Below are positions 49,408-57,303 of a stretch of 61,548 bases of DNA, one piece after another. Below the pieces are notes generated by a model, which saw only the letters and a list, made by a program, of their open reading frames with translations, searched no databases and was not told the DNA's origin. Both the position numbers and the translations under genes were made by a program. Origin of the DNA: Microbacteriaceae bacterium (GTDB taxonomy: Bacteria; Actinomycetota; Actinomycetes; Actinomycetales; Microbacteriaceae); contig JAODMT010000002.1 in the NCBI GenBank assembly GCA_025464975.1, positions 1-61,548 of the forward strand. Reading direction: 5' to 3'. Positions within the stretch are counted from its first letter, which is position 1; each line of letters opens with the position of its first letter.

Positions 49408-50424
49408 TCAGTCCACCGTTACGTAGTCGGGGCCGCTGTAGTGGCCGTTGGTCATTTTCTGTCTCTGCAGCAGAACGTCGTTGAGCAGGCTCGACGCGCC
49501 GAACCGGAACAGGTGCGGCTGCAGCCACTCCTCGCCGACAGTCTCCGCGACGGTGACGAGATATTTGATCGCATCCTTCGAGGTGCGGATTCCGCCGGCC
49601 GGCTTCACCCCGATTTTCTCGCCGGTGAGGCGGTGCCAGTCGTCGACTACCTGAAGCATGAGAAGCGTCACCGGAAGCGTCGCGGCCGGCGCCACCTTTC
49701 CGGTCGACGTCTTGATGAAGTCACCGCCGGCGAGAATGGCGAGCCAGGATGCCCGACGCACGTTGTCGTAGGTGTTGAGCTCTCCCGTTTCGAGGATCAC
49801 CTTGAGGTGCGCGAAGGTTCCATCGGCGCGTCGACACGCCTCCTTGACCGCAACGATCTGATCGAAGACGAGTCCGTACCGCCCGGACAGGAAGGCTCCG
49901 CGGTCGATGACCATATCGATCTCGTCCGCACCGGCCTGCACGGCGTCCCTCGTGTCGGCGATTTTCACCGGAAGGGAGGCGCGCCCGCTCGGGAATGCGG
50001 TCGCCACCGCGGCAACGTTGACGCCGCCGACGACAGCGTCGATGCCGTGCGATCCCCCGAGGGCGGTCACGGCGTATGGCACCATGTCGCCGTACACGCA
50101 GACGGCGGCCACCCGGGGCGTGGATGGGTCTGACGGGTCCGGTGTCAGCGCCTTCGCGACGAGCGAGCGCACCTTGCCCGGAGTGTCGGCGCCCTCGAGC
50201 GTCGTGAGGTCGATGAGTTGGATGATCCTGTCGAGCGCCCATGCCTTCGAAGTGGTCTTGATCGAGCGAGTGGCGAGCGACGCGGCGCGGGCCTCGAGGC
50301 CGACGGCATCGACACCGGGAAGGCCCTCGAGGTGGAGGCGGAGGCTCTTCTCGGTGAGGTCGCCCCCGATGAGTTGCGTCGCCCGCTCGGCGGGGGCGAG
50401 GGCGATCCCCTGTTCGATGGTCAC
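49408..50424 (-). CDS. deoC: Deoxyribose-phosphate aldolase
   Basis: 338-residue class-I aldolase that splits 2-deoxyribose-5-phosphate to glyceraldehyde-3-phosphate and acetaldehyde. Visible: LIDLTTLEGADTPGKV (substrate), VAAVCVYGDMVPYAV, EIDMVIDRGAFLSG, the Schiff-base Lys in LKVILETGELNTYDNV (with VILETG), and DFIKTSTGK (the second active-site Lys), then GVKPAGGIRT. The longer, about 330-residue form is common in actinobacteria. GTG at 50424 overlaps the regulator's stop by four bases (GTGA). Second gene of the operon. Confidence 0.93.
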   Translation of the reverse strand: MTIEQGIALAPAERATQLIGGDLTEKSLRLHLEGLPGVDAVGLEARAASLATRSIKTTSKAWALDRIIQLIDLTTLEGADTPGKVRSLVAKALTPDPSDPSTPRVAAVCVYGDMVPYAVTALGGSHGIDAVVGGVNVAAVATAFPSGRASLPVKIADTRDAVQAGADEIDMVIDRGAFLSGRYGLVFDQIVAVKEACRRADGTFAHLKVILETGELNTYDNVRRASWLAILAGGDFIKTSTGKVAPAATLPVTLLMLQVVDDWHRLTGEKIGVKPAGGIRTSKDAIKYLVTVAETVGEEWLQPHLFRFGASSLLNDVLLQRQKMTNGHYSGPDYVTVD

Positions 50425-51407
50425 GATGCTTCTCTTTTCTGACGGTTGAATTGCCTGGTTGCGGGTGAATTGGTGTCCAAGACCGCGCGAGCGGTGTCCT
50501 CGTCGGTGACGAGGACCGTGCACAGCGAGCTGCCGACGACGGCTCTCGCCACGTCGTGCTTCGCCGCGCCGGCGATGACCGCGATGCTGAGACTCGCGGC
50601 TCTCAACTGGTCGAGAGAGAGTCCGACGGTGCGCTCGTCGAGCTCCGGGTCGACGATGTTGCCATTCGCGTCGATGTAGCGGCCGACGACGTCGCCGACA
50701 GCGCCGCGGCGAACGAGTTCTTCCACGTCACCGTGGCTGAGATATCCGCTGTCCACGAGAACGGATGTACCATCCGCCGGACCGGCGCTGAACAGATAGA
50801 CGGAGGCCGCGGCAGCCAGTTCGAGTACACCGGCGATGGTGCGGTCGGCCTCGATTGCCAGCCGCGTCTCGCGTCGCTCAAGGATCGCGGGGCTCGGCAG
50901 CAGCGTCGCCTCGCCCCCTCCGGATCGGGCGATTGCGACGGCCGTGGTTGCGGCGCTTCCGGCGCGACGATTCAGGCTCACACCGCCGTTGATCTGCACG
51001 ACGTCGACGCCGCGCGCCCAGCCGTCGGGAAGATGGACCGCTATGTCGTCGAGAGTGCGTCCCCAGCTCACACCGAGGGATCTCGGCACCGGCCGAAGTG
51101 CCCGAAGATAGTCGGCGGCCGCCTCGGCAACTCGTTCGGTGAGCCCGGTTCCGTCGTTCGGGGTCGGAACCACGATCGCATCCCGGAGCCCGAACTGCTC
51201 GCGAAGCTCCCGCTCGAGCGGAATGCGACGGGCCCGCGGGTGCACGATCTCGATTCTCACGATGCCGAGTTCGCGTGCACGACTGAGCAGCCTCCCCACC
51301 TTCCAGCGGGTCAGGCCGAGCAGGGTGCCGATCTCGTCCTGGGTCTTGCTCTCTTCGTAGTAGAGCTCTGCGGCGCGCACGGAGAGCACATCGTCGGTCA
51401 TGCTCAT
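50421..51407 (-). CDS. deoR: SorC/DeoR-type sugar-binding regulator of the deo operon
   Basis: 328-residue regulator. The N-terminal helix-turn-helix is RAAELYYEESKTQDEIGTLLGLTRWKVGRLLSRARE; residues 60-320 form the SorC sugar-phosphate-binding domain (SLGVSWGRTLDDIA, VVQINGGVSLN, LDQLRAASLSIAVIAGAAKHDVARAV). Family members are released from DNA, or activated, by a phosphorylated sugar, here probably deoxyribose-5-phosphate. ATG at 51407 follows GGGAGG by 4 bp. It is first in a coupled run: regulator, deoC, aldehyde dehydrogenase, half-length dehydrogenase, with overlaps or gaps of 3 bp or less. Confidence 0.88.
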   Translation of the reverse strand: MSMTDDVLSVRAAELYYEESKTQDEIGTLLGLTRWKVGRLLSRARELGIVRIEIVHPRARRIPLERELREQFGLRDAIVVPTPNDGTGLTERVAEAAADYLRALRPVPRSLGVSWGRTLDDIAVHLPDGWARGVDVVQINGGVSLNRRAGSAATTAVAIARSGGGEATLLPSPAILERRETRLAIEADRTIAGVLELAAAASVYLFSAGPADGTSVLVDSGYLSHGDVEELVRRGAVGDVVGRYIDANGNIVDPELDERTVGLSLDQLRAASLSIAVIAGAAKHDVARAVVGSSLCTVLVTDEDTARAVLDTNSPATRQFNRQKREAS

Positions 51408-51576
51408 CGGGCCTCCCGTCACCGACTCCAGAGTAGGCCGGGCCCCCGCGCGCCGCAACAAATGTGGCCGCAATGCTCACATGAGCAGCCGACCGGGCTG
51501 GACTCGCGCGACCGAGCGCGTGTTCCCTTGGGCGACTAGCGCCGCCGCACGGGGCGACCCGCACAATTGCTCCGCT

Positions 51577-51734
51577 GGCCGAGTAGCGCCCTCTAAGGCG
51601 CGTATCGAGACCCCGGTAGCGCGCGGCGGTCTCGATACGCTCGCACGCTCGCCACTCGACCCGCACTAGCGCTCGCACGCTCGCCACTCGACCCGCATTA
51701 GCGCTCGCACGCTCACTACTCGACCCGCAGTGGA
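51577..51734. repeat. Palindromic TCGATACG/ACTCGACCC element, copy 3, with 32-bp tandem array
   Basis: Perfect 12-bp inverted repeat, CGTATCGAGACC at 51601-51612 and GGTCTCGATACG at 51628-51639, flanked by GAGTAGCGC and CCACTCGACCC. A 32-bp unit (GCTCGCACGCTCGCCACTCG ...) then repeats three times from 51639, 51671 and 51703. It occupies most of the 376-bp spacer between the deo regulator and the SRPBCC gene. No gene is visible in this spacer. Confidence 0.85.
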
Positions 51735-51783
51735 TCTCGGCGCGCGCTACCCGACGCGCAGACTTGTCGTTCCGACGTGGTGG

Positions 51784-52239
51784 CTACCTGGTCCGCACGG
51801 ACGGATCGGCGGCGCGGAGAGAGGCCCGGTCGATCGGATGCCCGCGAAGGAGCCCATCCAGCCGGTCGAGGTTCCTCTCCCATTCCTCGTGCACTCGCCC
51901 GGAAAAGGCGGGCTCGATGCCGAGGGTGACGACGACCCGAACGATGGTGCTGCTGCCGCGTGGTCCACCCTCAACGCTCCGGAGCACGATTCTGATGCAT
52001 CCACGGTTGTCGGTGTCGACCTCGACCAGCGTGGGAGCCTGCAGTCTCGTTACTGAACCACGGGTCGGCGGCGAGAAGCCCGGTCCCGGCCAGAGCAGTT
52101 CGAAGGCGCGGGGACGGTCGGGGAACAGCCGCACCTCAGCGAGCCAGCCCCAGATGAGATCCGGATCGGTCACGGCGTCCCACACGATGGCTCTCGGCAG
52201 CGCGATCACTCGCTCGAAGACCAGTCCGGGGTCAGGCAC
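51784..52239 (-). CDS. SRPBCC (AHSA1-like) domain protein
   Basis: 151-residue START/SRPBCC-fold protein: FERVIALPRAIVWDAVTDPDLIWGWLAE at the N-terminus, LLWPGPGFSPPTRG and VVVTLGIEPAFSGRVHEEWERNLDRLDGLL at the C-terminus, the typical Activator-of-Hsp90-ATPase-1-like pattern. Such proteins bind small hydrophobic ligands; no ligand can be named. I favour the GTG at 52239; a TTG at 52263 is also in frame. Its own divergent neighbour is the ROK kinase. Confidence 0.72.
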   Translation of the reverse strand: MPDPGLVFERVIALPRAIVWDAVTDPDLIWGWLAEVRLFPDRPRAFELLWPGPGFSPPTRGSVTRLQAPTLVEVDTDNRGCIRIVLRSVEGGPRGSSTIVRVVVTLGIEPAFSGRVHEEWERNLDRLDGLLRGHPIDRASLRAADPSVRTR

Positions 52240-52384
52240 GGCTGCAACTCTACGCCGGGACAACTCCCATAAGCTGGAGTCATGACGACGAAGGTGCCGG
52301 GCGGGGCGAGGCTCGGTCCGGACGAATCCGTTCGCGTCCGCCCGTCATTTTGAACGCTTTCTTTCTTGCGGTAAGGGTCTACTC

Positions 52385-53317
52385 ATGAGCGCGGAATTCG
52401 CACTGGCCATCGATCTCGGCGGCACGAAGGTCGAGGCTGCTCTCGTCGATCCGGAGGGCGTTGTGCTCCCGGGCAGTCGATTCCGGGCCCCGACCGGCGC
52501 AGACCGGGACTCCGACGCCCTCGCGACCTCCGTCGACGAGGTGGTCGCGCTGTCCTCGGCGGCCCTTCCGCGCGGAGCGACGATGATCGGTGCCGGAATC
52601 GGCTCCGCCGGTCCGATCAACGAGGCCGAGGGCCGGGTTTCCCCGCTTAATCTGCCGGTATGGCGCGACTACGCGCTGCGCGACCAGGTCGAAGCGGCCC
52701 TGCCCGACATCCCGGTCAGCCTGCGTATGGACGGCATTTGCATCGCCCTTGCCGAACACTGGGTCGGTGCCGGCCGCGGGTTCGACAACGTCATGGGAAT
52801 GATCGTCTCGACCGGAATCGGCGGCGGGCTCATTCTTCACGGCAATACGGTCTCCGGACCGACCGGAAACGCCGGGCACATCGGTCACGTCGAAGTCGCC
52901 GGTTTCGACGACCCCTGCCCGTGTGGTGGTATCGGCTGCGTGGAGGCGATCGCCTCCGGCCCGCACACCGTCGCCTGGGCCAGGCGGCAGGGCTGGGACG
53001 GCAACACGGGCGAAGAGCTCGGAGCGAGCTTTCGGGCCGGCGATCCCATCGCCGCGGCGGCGATCGAACGGTCCGGCCGAGCGATCGGTCAGGCAATCGC
53101 CTCGGCAACATCGCTCGTCGACCTCGAGATCGTGGCCATCGGCGGCGGGTTCTCCCTCGTCTCCCCCGTGTTGTTCGAACACATGAGAACGGCGATTGCC
53201 GCGCGCTGGCAGTTCGCATTCGTCACCAAGGTGAAGGTCGTGCCATCGGGACTCTCGAGCGACGGTCCGCTCATCGGGGCCGCGGCGCTGATCCACCGTT
53301 CCGCGGTCGTCTCCTGA
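52385..53317 (+). CDS. ROK-family sugar kinase
   Basis: 310-residue ROK kinase, of the kind that phosphorylates glucose or N-acetylglucosamine. Motifs: AIDLGGTKVEAALVDPEG (ATP), GIGSAGPINEAEGRV, MDGICIALAEHWVGAGRG (catalytic Asp, but Asn of the usual NDAN is Met here), STGIGGGLILHGN, GHIGHVEV and CPCGGIGCVEAIASG (zinc-binding Cys and His). The zinc motif is complete. ATG at 52385 follows AAGGG. The substrate cannot be named. Convergent with ribF. Confidence 0.87.
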   Translation: MSAEFALAIDLGGTKVEAALVDPEGVVLPGSRFRAPTGADRDSDALATSVDEVVALSSAALPRGATMIGAGIGSAGPINEAEGRVSPLNLPVWRDYALRDQVEAALPDIPVSLRMDGICIALAEHWVGAGRGFDNVMGMIVSTGIGGGLILHGNTVSGPTGNAGHIGHVEVAGFDDPCPCGGIGCVEAIASGPHTVAWARRQGWDGNTGEELGASFRAGDPIAAAAIERSGRAIGQAIASATSLVDLEIVAIGGGFSLVSPVLFEHMRTAIAARWQFAFVTKVKVVPSGLSSDGPLIGAAALIHRSAVVS

Positions 53318-53342
53318 GGCAGTCCGCGTTGATGTCTAGCGG

Positions 53343-54299
53343 CTAGCGGCTGACGGCGCGCTTCTGCGGAACGCCGAGCACCTCGCGCACCTTCGCCTCA
53401 TCATCGCTCATCTGCGCGACCAGCGCTTCGACGTTGTCGAACTTGGCCATGTCCCGGATGTATTGAACAAACGACAGCTCGACAGTCTTGCCGTACAGGT
53501 CGAGGGTCTCGTCCAGGAGGTGCGCCTCGACCTGCTTGTCGGGCACGCCGACGAAGGTGGGGTTGTTGCCGATCGACGCCGCCGCCGGCATCGTTCGCCC
53601 GTCCACCGTCGCGAGGGCGGCGTAGACGCCGTCCGCAGGAACGAGTCCCTCGAGATCTGAGGACAGGTTCGCCGTCGGGTAGCCAAGCTGCCGCCCGCGC
53701 TGTTCACCGCGCACGACGATACCCCGCACGGATGGTCGACGCTCGAGCAACTCCGCGGCCTCCCCCACCCGGCCCTTGGCCAGCAGCTCGCGAATCCAGG
53801 TCGAGGATATGGAGCGTTCGCCGTCCGGTTGCACCGCGCCGATGGTGCGCACCTCGAATCCGTGTTGCGCGCCGAGTCCGGCGAGCAGATCAACGGTCCC
53901 GAGGCCCTGCCGACCGAACCGAAAATCGGGACCGACGAGCACGAGCCCGACATGCAGGATGCCGACGAGCACGTTCTCGACGAATTCCTCCGGCGTCTGC
54001 AGGCTGAACGACTCGGTGAATTCAATCATCACCGTCGCGTCGATGCCGGTGCTCTCGAGGATCTCGCGCTTCTGCGCGTTGGTCGTGAGCGAGGGCGGAC
54101 ACAGTTCCGGCCTGAGCAGTGCGAGTGGGTGACGGTCGAAGGTGAGAACCGTAGAGACCAACCCGGCCTGCTCGGCCGCGGAACGCAGCTCGGTCAGCAC
54201 CCGTCGGTGCCCGGCGTGCACGCCGTCGAACTTGCCGATGGTGACAGCCGAGGGTCCGAAGTTCGCCGGCACGGCCTCGAGGGAGGAGTAGAACTGCAT
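53343..54299 (-). CDS. ribF: Bifunctional riboflavin kinase/FAD synthetase
   Basis: 318 residues, normal length. The FAD synthetase half has AVTIGKFDGVHAGHRRVL (HxGH nucleotidyltransferase motif) and FVENVLVGILHVGLVLVGPDFRFGRQGLG; the riboflavin kinase half has GYPTANL, the conserved PTAN motif. It makes FMN and FAD. It starts two bp after a small membrane-protein gene and belongs to the transcriptional block that begins with infB and rbfA. Its C-terminal residues end PQKRAVSR. Convergent with the ROK gene. Confidence 0.95.
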   Translation of the reverse strand: MQFYSSLEAVPANFGPSAVTIGKFDGVHAGHRRVLTELRSAAEQAGLVSTVLTFDRHPLALLRPELCPPSLTTNAQKREILESTGIDATVMIEFTESFSLQTPEEFVENVLVGILHVGLVLVGPDFRFGRQGLGTVDLLAGLGAQHGFEVRTIGAVQPDGERSISSTWIRELLAKGRVGEAAELLERRPSVRGIVVRGEQRGRQLGYPTANLSSDLEGLVPADGVYAALATVDGRTMPAAASIGNNPTFVGVPDKQVEAHLLDETLDLYGKTVELSFVQYIRDMAKFDNVEALVAQMSDDEAKVREVLGVPQKRAVSR

Positions 54300-54301
54300 G
54301 G

Positions 54302-54766
54302 CTAGCTTCCGGCCGTCTGCACCGGCGCGACCGACACAACGGACGGCCGACGACGGTGGAGGTAGATCATGCCCAGCACCGGAAGCGCGAGCGGAATGAG
54401 CAGGTAGCCGAGGCCGTACGCCGACCAGACGGTCGACTGACGACCGAATGGGTCAACGCTGTGCAGCCCGAGCACCGACGGAGCGAACACGCTCAGAGTG
54501 CCGACTACGATCACGCCGACGAACTCGAATCCGATGGTCGCCCAGGCGACCCGATACCAGGTGTCGCCGCGCATGATGAGCGCAACGGTGGCGAGGATGT
54601 AGACGAGCGCCGACAGTGCTGACAGCGAAAATGCCAGCGGAGCCTCGGAGAAGCGGTCGATTATCTGGAACACCGATCGGCCGGTGGCGGCGAGGGCGAG
54701 GATCGCGTAGACCGCGATAAGGACGCGACCGACGCCGACCGCGCGGGAAGAAGAGTTGGCAGTCAT
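54302..54766 (-). CDS. Small hypothetical membrane protein
   Basis: 154 residues, four hydrophobic helices (VLIAVYAILALAATGRSVF, ALSALVYILATVALIMRG, ATIGFEFVGVIVVGTLSVF, LGYLLIPLALPVLGMIYL) with short loops; ATG at 54766 follows GGAAGTG. The family is not one I can name. Stop 2 bp before ribF's ATG, start 11 bp after the next gene: likely one transcript with truB and ribF. Confidence 0.75.
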   Translation of the reverse strand: MTANSSSRAVGVGRVLIAVYAILALAATGRSVFQIIDRFSEAPLAFSLSALSALVYILATVALIMRGDTWYRVAWATIGFEFVGVIVVGTLSVFAPSVLGLHSVDPFGRQSTVWSAYGLGYLLIPLALPVLGMIYLHRRRPSVVSVAPVQTAGS

Positions 54767-54777
54767 CACTTCCAAGA

Positions 54778-55146
54778 TTAGGCCACCTGGAAGACCCAGA
54801 TTTGATACATCCGGTAGACCATGACCGCCACGGCAAGACAAATCACGCCGAGAACCACCGTGCTCCACCGATTGCGCTCGAGCAGAGCCCAAAATCCGGC
54901 GAGCGGGGGAAGCAGGAGTGCCGAGATCATGTAGATGTAGAACTCCGGCAGGCTGCCCCGCGGCGGGTTTCCGGCGAACGGCGACACGATCGCGACGACG
55001 AGCTGCGCGATCAGAAGGAGCTCGACGACGAGGGTGGCTCCCATCGAGTAGTCGTTGGGCTGGCGGCCGGCGAACCCTAACGCGAGACAGAGCAGCCCGG
55101 CAGCCACCGCAACGCCGACCTGCAGGTAGGTGAACCACTCGATCAC
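54778..55146 (-). CDS. Small hypothetical membrane protein coupled to truB
   Basis: 122 residues with four hydrophobic helices (YLQVGVAVAAGLLCLALGFA, TLVVELLLIAQLVVAIVSPF, IYMISALLLPPLAGFWALL, VVLGVICLAVAVMVYRMY). GTG start overlaps the truB stop by four bases (GTGA), so translation is coupled. Function unknown; lies between truB and another small membrane gene in the ribF transcript. Confidence 0.75.
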   Translation of the reverse strand: MIEWFTYLQVGVAVAAGLLCLALGFAGRQPNDYSMGATLVVELLLIAQLVVAIVSPFAGNPPRGSLPEFYIYMISALLLPPLAGFWALLERNRWSTVVLGVICLAVAVMVYRMYQIWVFQVA

Positions 55147-56123
55147 GAGTCGCCTTCCTTCTGATCGGCAGGCTTCTGATCGGCGGGCTTCTGGTCGGCG
55201 GGCTTCTGATCGGCGGGCTTCTGATCTGCGGGGAAGTTTGCGACCGGCTTGGCCGTGCCGCCGCCGAACTGCAGGATGCCAACCAATCGGCCGTCCGGAG
55301 CCACCGCCGCCACCGGTCCGTCGCCGGGGGCCGGCCGCTCGGCGAGCAGCCGCTTGCCGTGACCGAGGTCGACGGCCTGCTCGGCGGTCAACCGGTAGAC
55401 GGGAAATAGTCGTGTGGCGACCGCAGCGGGGGTGAGCAGGCTGGCCGCGACGTCGAGCGACTCAAGTTCCGCGGCATCCGTCACGCTGAACGGGCCGATT
55501 CTCGTGCGACGAAGGGCGGTGAGGTGGCCCCCGACGCCCAGTGCGGCTCCGAGGTCGCGAGCGATTGCGCGGATGTAGGTTCCCGACGAGCACTCGATGC
55601 GCACATCGAGGTCGAGGAAGTCGGCCTCGCGTCGAACCCCGAGTACCTCGAGCGCGGAGATTGTCACGGTTCGCGCCGCGAGCTCGACGGCCTCGCCGGC
55701 GCGGGCGAGGGTGTACGCGCGTCTTCCGTCGACCTTGATGGCACTGACGCTGCTCGGGACCTGTCGGATTTCGCCGGTCAGTCCGGCGAGCGCCCCGTCG
55801 AGTGCCGGCTGACCGAGGGACGCTATCGCCCCGGCCGGCGCCTCGCTGATCGCCTCTCCCTCTGCATCGTCGGTGTTCGTCGCGGAGCCGAGCCGGATGG
55901 TGGCGAAGTATTCCTTGTCGAGACCAACGAGGAAGGTCAGAAGCCTCGTCGAGTTATTGATGCCGAGCACGAGGAGCCCGGTTGCCATCGGGTCGAGGGT
56001 TCCCGCGTGCCCGACCTTCTTGGTTCCGGCGCGCTTACGTACCCTCGCGACGACGTCGTGACTCGTCAGGCCGTTCGGCTTATCGACGAGCAGCATGCCG
56101 CTCTTGCCGTTCGCTTCGGTCAC
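55143..56123 (-). CDS. truB: tRNA pseudouridine-55 synthase
   Basis: 326-residue enzyme that makes pseudouridine 55 in the T-loop of tRNAs. Motifs: LLVDKPNGLTSHDVVARVR, KVGHAGTLDPMATGLLVL (catalytic Asp), RLGSATNTDDAEGE, QVPSSVSAIKVDGRRAY and SSGTYIRAIARDLG; a PUA-like C-terminal part follows. The last 28 residues are PADQK repeated five times, then EGDS, an appended tail that is not part of the family. GTG at 56123. Confidence 0.93.
   Translation of the reverse strand: MTEANGKSGMLLVDKPNGLTSHDVVARVRKRAGTKKVGHAGTLDPMATGLLVLGINNSTRLLTFLVGLDKEYFATIRLGSATNTDDAEGEAISEAPAGAIASLGQPALDGALAGLTGEIRQVPSSVSAIKVDGRRAYTLARAGEAVELAARTVTISALEVLGVRREADFLDLDVRIECSSGTYIRAIARDLGAALGVGGHLTALRRTRIGPFSVTDAAELESLDVAASLLTPAAVATRLFPVYRLTAEQAVDLGHGKRLLAERPAPGDGPVAAVAPDGRLVGILQFGGGTAKPVANFPADQKPADQKPADQKPADQKPADQKEGDS
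55159..55233. repeat. 15-bp tandem repeat coding for the TruB PADQK tail
   Basis: Five units of GGCTTCTGATCGGCG (with a few changes) read on the minus strand as PADQK. They sit just upstream of the truB stop codon. Confidence 0.9.
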
Positions 56124-56285
56124 GCCTGGGGACCGCTCGTCGTCATGCTCTGATCGGCATAGTCAGTCATCCTCACGCCGATCATCGTAGTGATCAGCAT
56201 GCCACCTACCCGCTGATAGCGCGATTCGAAGGGTATGGCTCCCCGTGCATCCGACCTGGTTGTGCCGCCAGCTAGGCTTCTCGGC

Positions 56286-57278
56286 ATGAGGGTCGGAGTC
56301 ATCGGGGTAGGCGCGATCGGCGGCACCATCGCAAGCCTGCTGGCCCGGGCGGGCCATTCCGTAGAGGTAACCGGGCACGCTCGACACCTCGGCGGCATCG
56401 CCGAGCGGGGGCTACGGCTGAGCGGAGCATTCGGCGACTACACGGCTCGGGTCGCGGCGAGCGAGAGACTGACCGTCGCTCCCGACCTCGCCTTCGTCAC
56501 AACCAAGGCCCAGGATGCCGGCGCCGCCTTGGCAGACAACGCCGCACGATTGCGCGGAGTACCGGTCGTCATCGTGCAGAACGGGCTTGAGTCGGTGGTC
56601 AACGCGAGACTCGCGTCCGCGCGCTCGGACATCGTCGGCGGGCTGGCCCTGTACGCGGCGTCCCTCGTCTCCCCCGGTGAAATCGTCGTCACCACCGACG
56701 GTTCGACCTATCTCGGCGGGGACCTTCTCCCGACGCTCTACGCCTCACGCGCCCTCGGCGCTGTCATGCCGGTCACGGTCACCGACAATTTCGAGGGGGC
56801 GCAGTGGACGAAACTCATCGTGAACCACGTCAACGCCCTTCCGGCGATCACCGGGTTGAGCGTCCAGGACGTTATCGCCAGACGGGATCTGCGACTGCTG
56901 ATGACCGAAAGCATGCGGGAGGCGGTGCGGGTCGGTCGCGCGTCCGGCGTGCGGTTCGAACCGCTGCAGGGACTGTCGAGGCCGCTTCTGTCACTCCTCG
57001 AGTCGGCGCCGCCTTCGATCGGCCAGATGCTCCCGCTGCTGATGAGGCGCAGGATGGGACGGCGCCCCAATCCCGGATCGACGCTGCAGAGCATCCGCCG
57101 CGGACAGCCGACCGAGATCGACTATCTGAACGGGGCAATAGTGCGTCGCGGCGCCGCCCTTGGCGTGCCGACGCCGGTGAGTTCCGAGATCGTGCGGATG
57201 GTGCACGAGGTCGAGGCATCGGCAACGTTCATCGCCCCGACCGCGGTGGTGGAGCGCGCCCGATCGGTGCGGGGCTGA
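56286..57278 (+). CDS. panE: 2-dehydropantoate 2-reductase (ketopantoate reductase)
   Basis: 330-residue NADP-dependent reductase of the PanE/ApbA family: MRVGVIGVGAIGGTIASLLARAGHSVEV (nucleotide), LVTTKAQDAGAAL-like VTTKAQ, QNGLESVVNARL, the catalytic Lys in WTKLIVNHVNALPAITGL (KxxxNxxxN pattern) and, later, GRRPNPGSTLQSIRRGQPTEIDYLNGAIVRRG with the conserved ExDyLNG. It reduces ketopantoate for coenzyme A synthesis, or a related substrate. ATG at 56286; the upstream open frame begins in truB's promoter side. Convergent with the uridine-kinase-like gene. Confidence 0.87.
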   Translation: MRVGVIGVGAIGGTIASLLARAGHSVEVTGHARHLGGIAERGLRLSGAFGDYTARVAASERLTVAPDLAFVTTKAQDAGAALADNAARLRGVPVVIVQNGLESVVNARLASARSDIVGGLALYAASLVSPGEIVVTTDGSTYLGGDLLPTLYASRALGAVMPVTVTDNFEGAQWTKLIVNHVNALPAITGLSVQDVIARRDLRLLMTESMREAVRVGRASGVRFEPLQGLSRPLLSLLESAPPSIGQMLPLLMRRRMGRRPNPGSTLQSIRRGQPTEIDYLNGAIVRRGAALGVPTPVSSEIVRMVHEVEASATFIAPTAVVERARSVRG

Positions 57279-57303
57279 GTCACGCCGCTCGAGCACGGTC
57301 TGC

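Noticed and set aside
52385-53317. ROK kinase as an inactive pseudoenzyme
   Set aside because: Only the Asn of the NDAN motif is changed; the catalytic Asp and the zinc Cys/His are all present.
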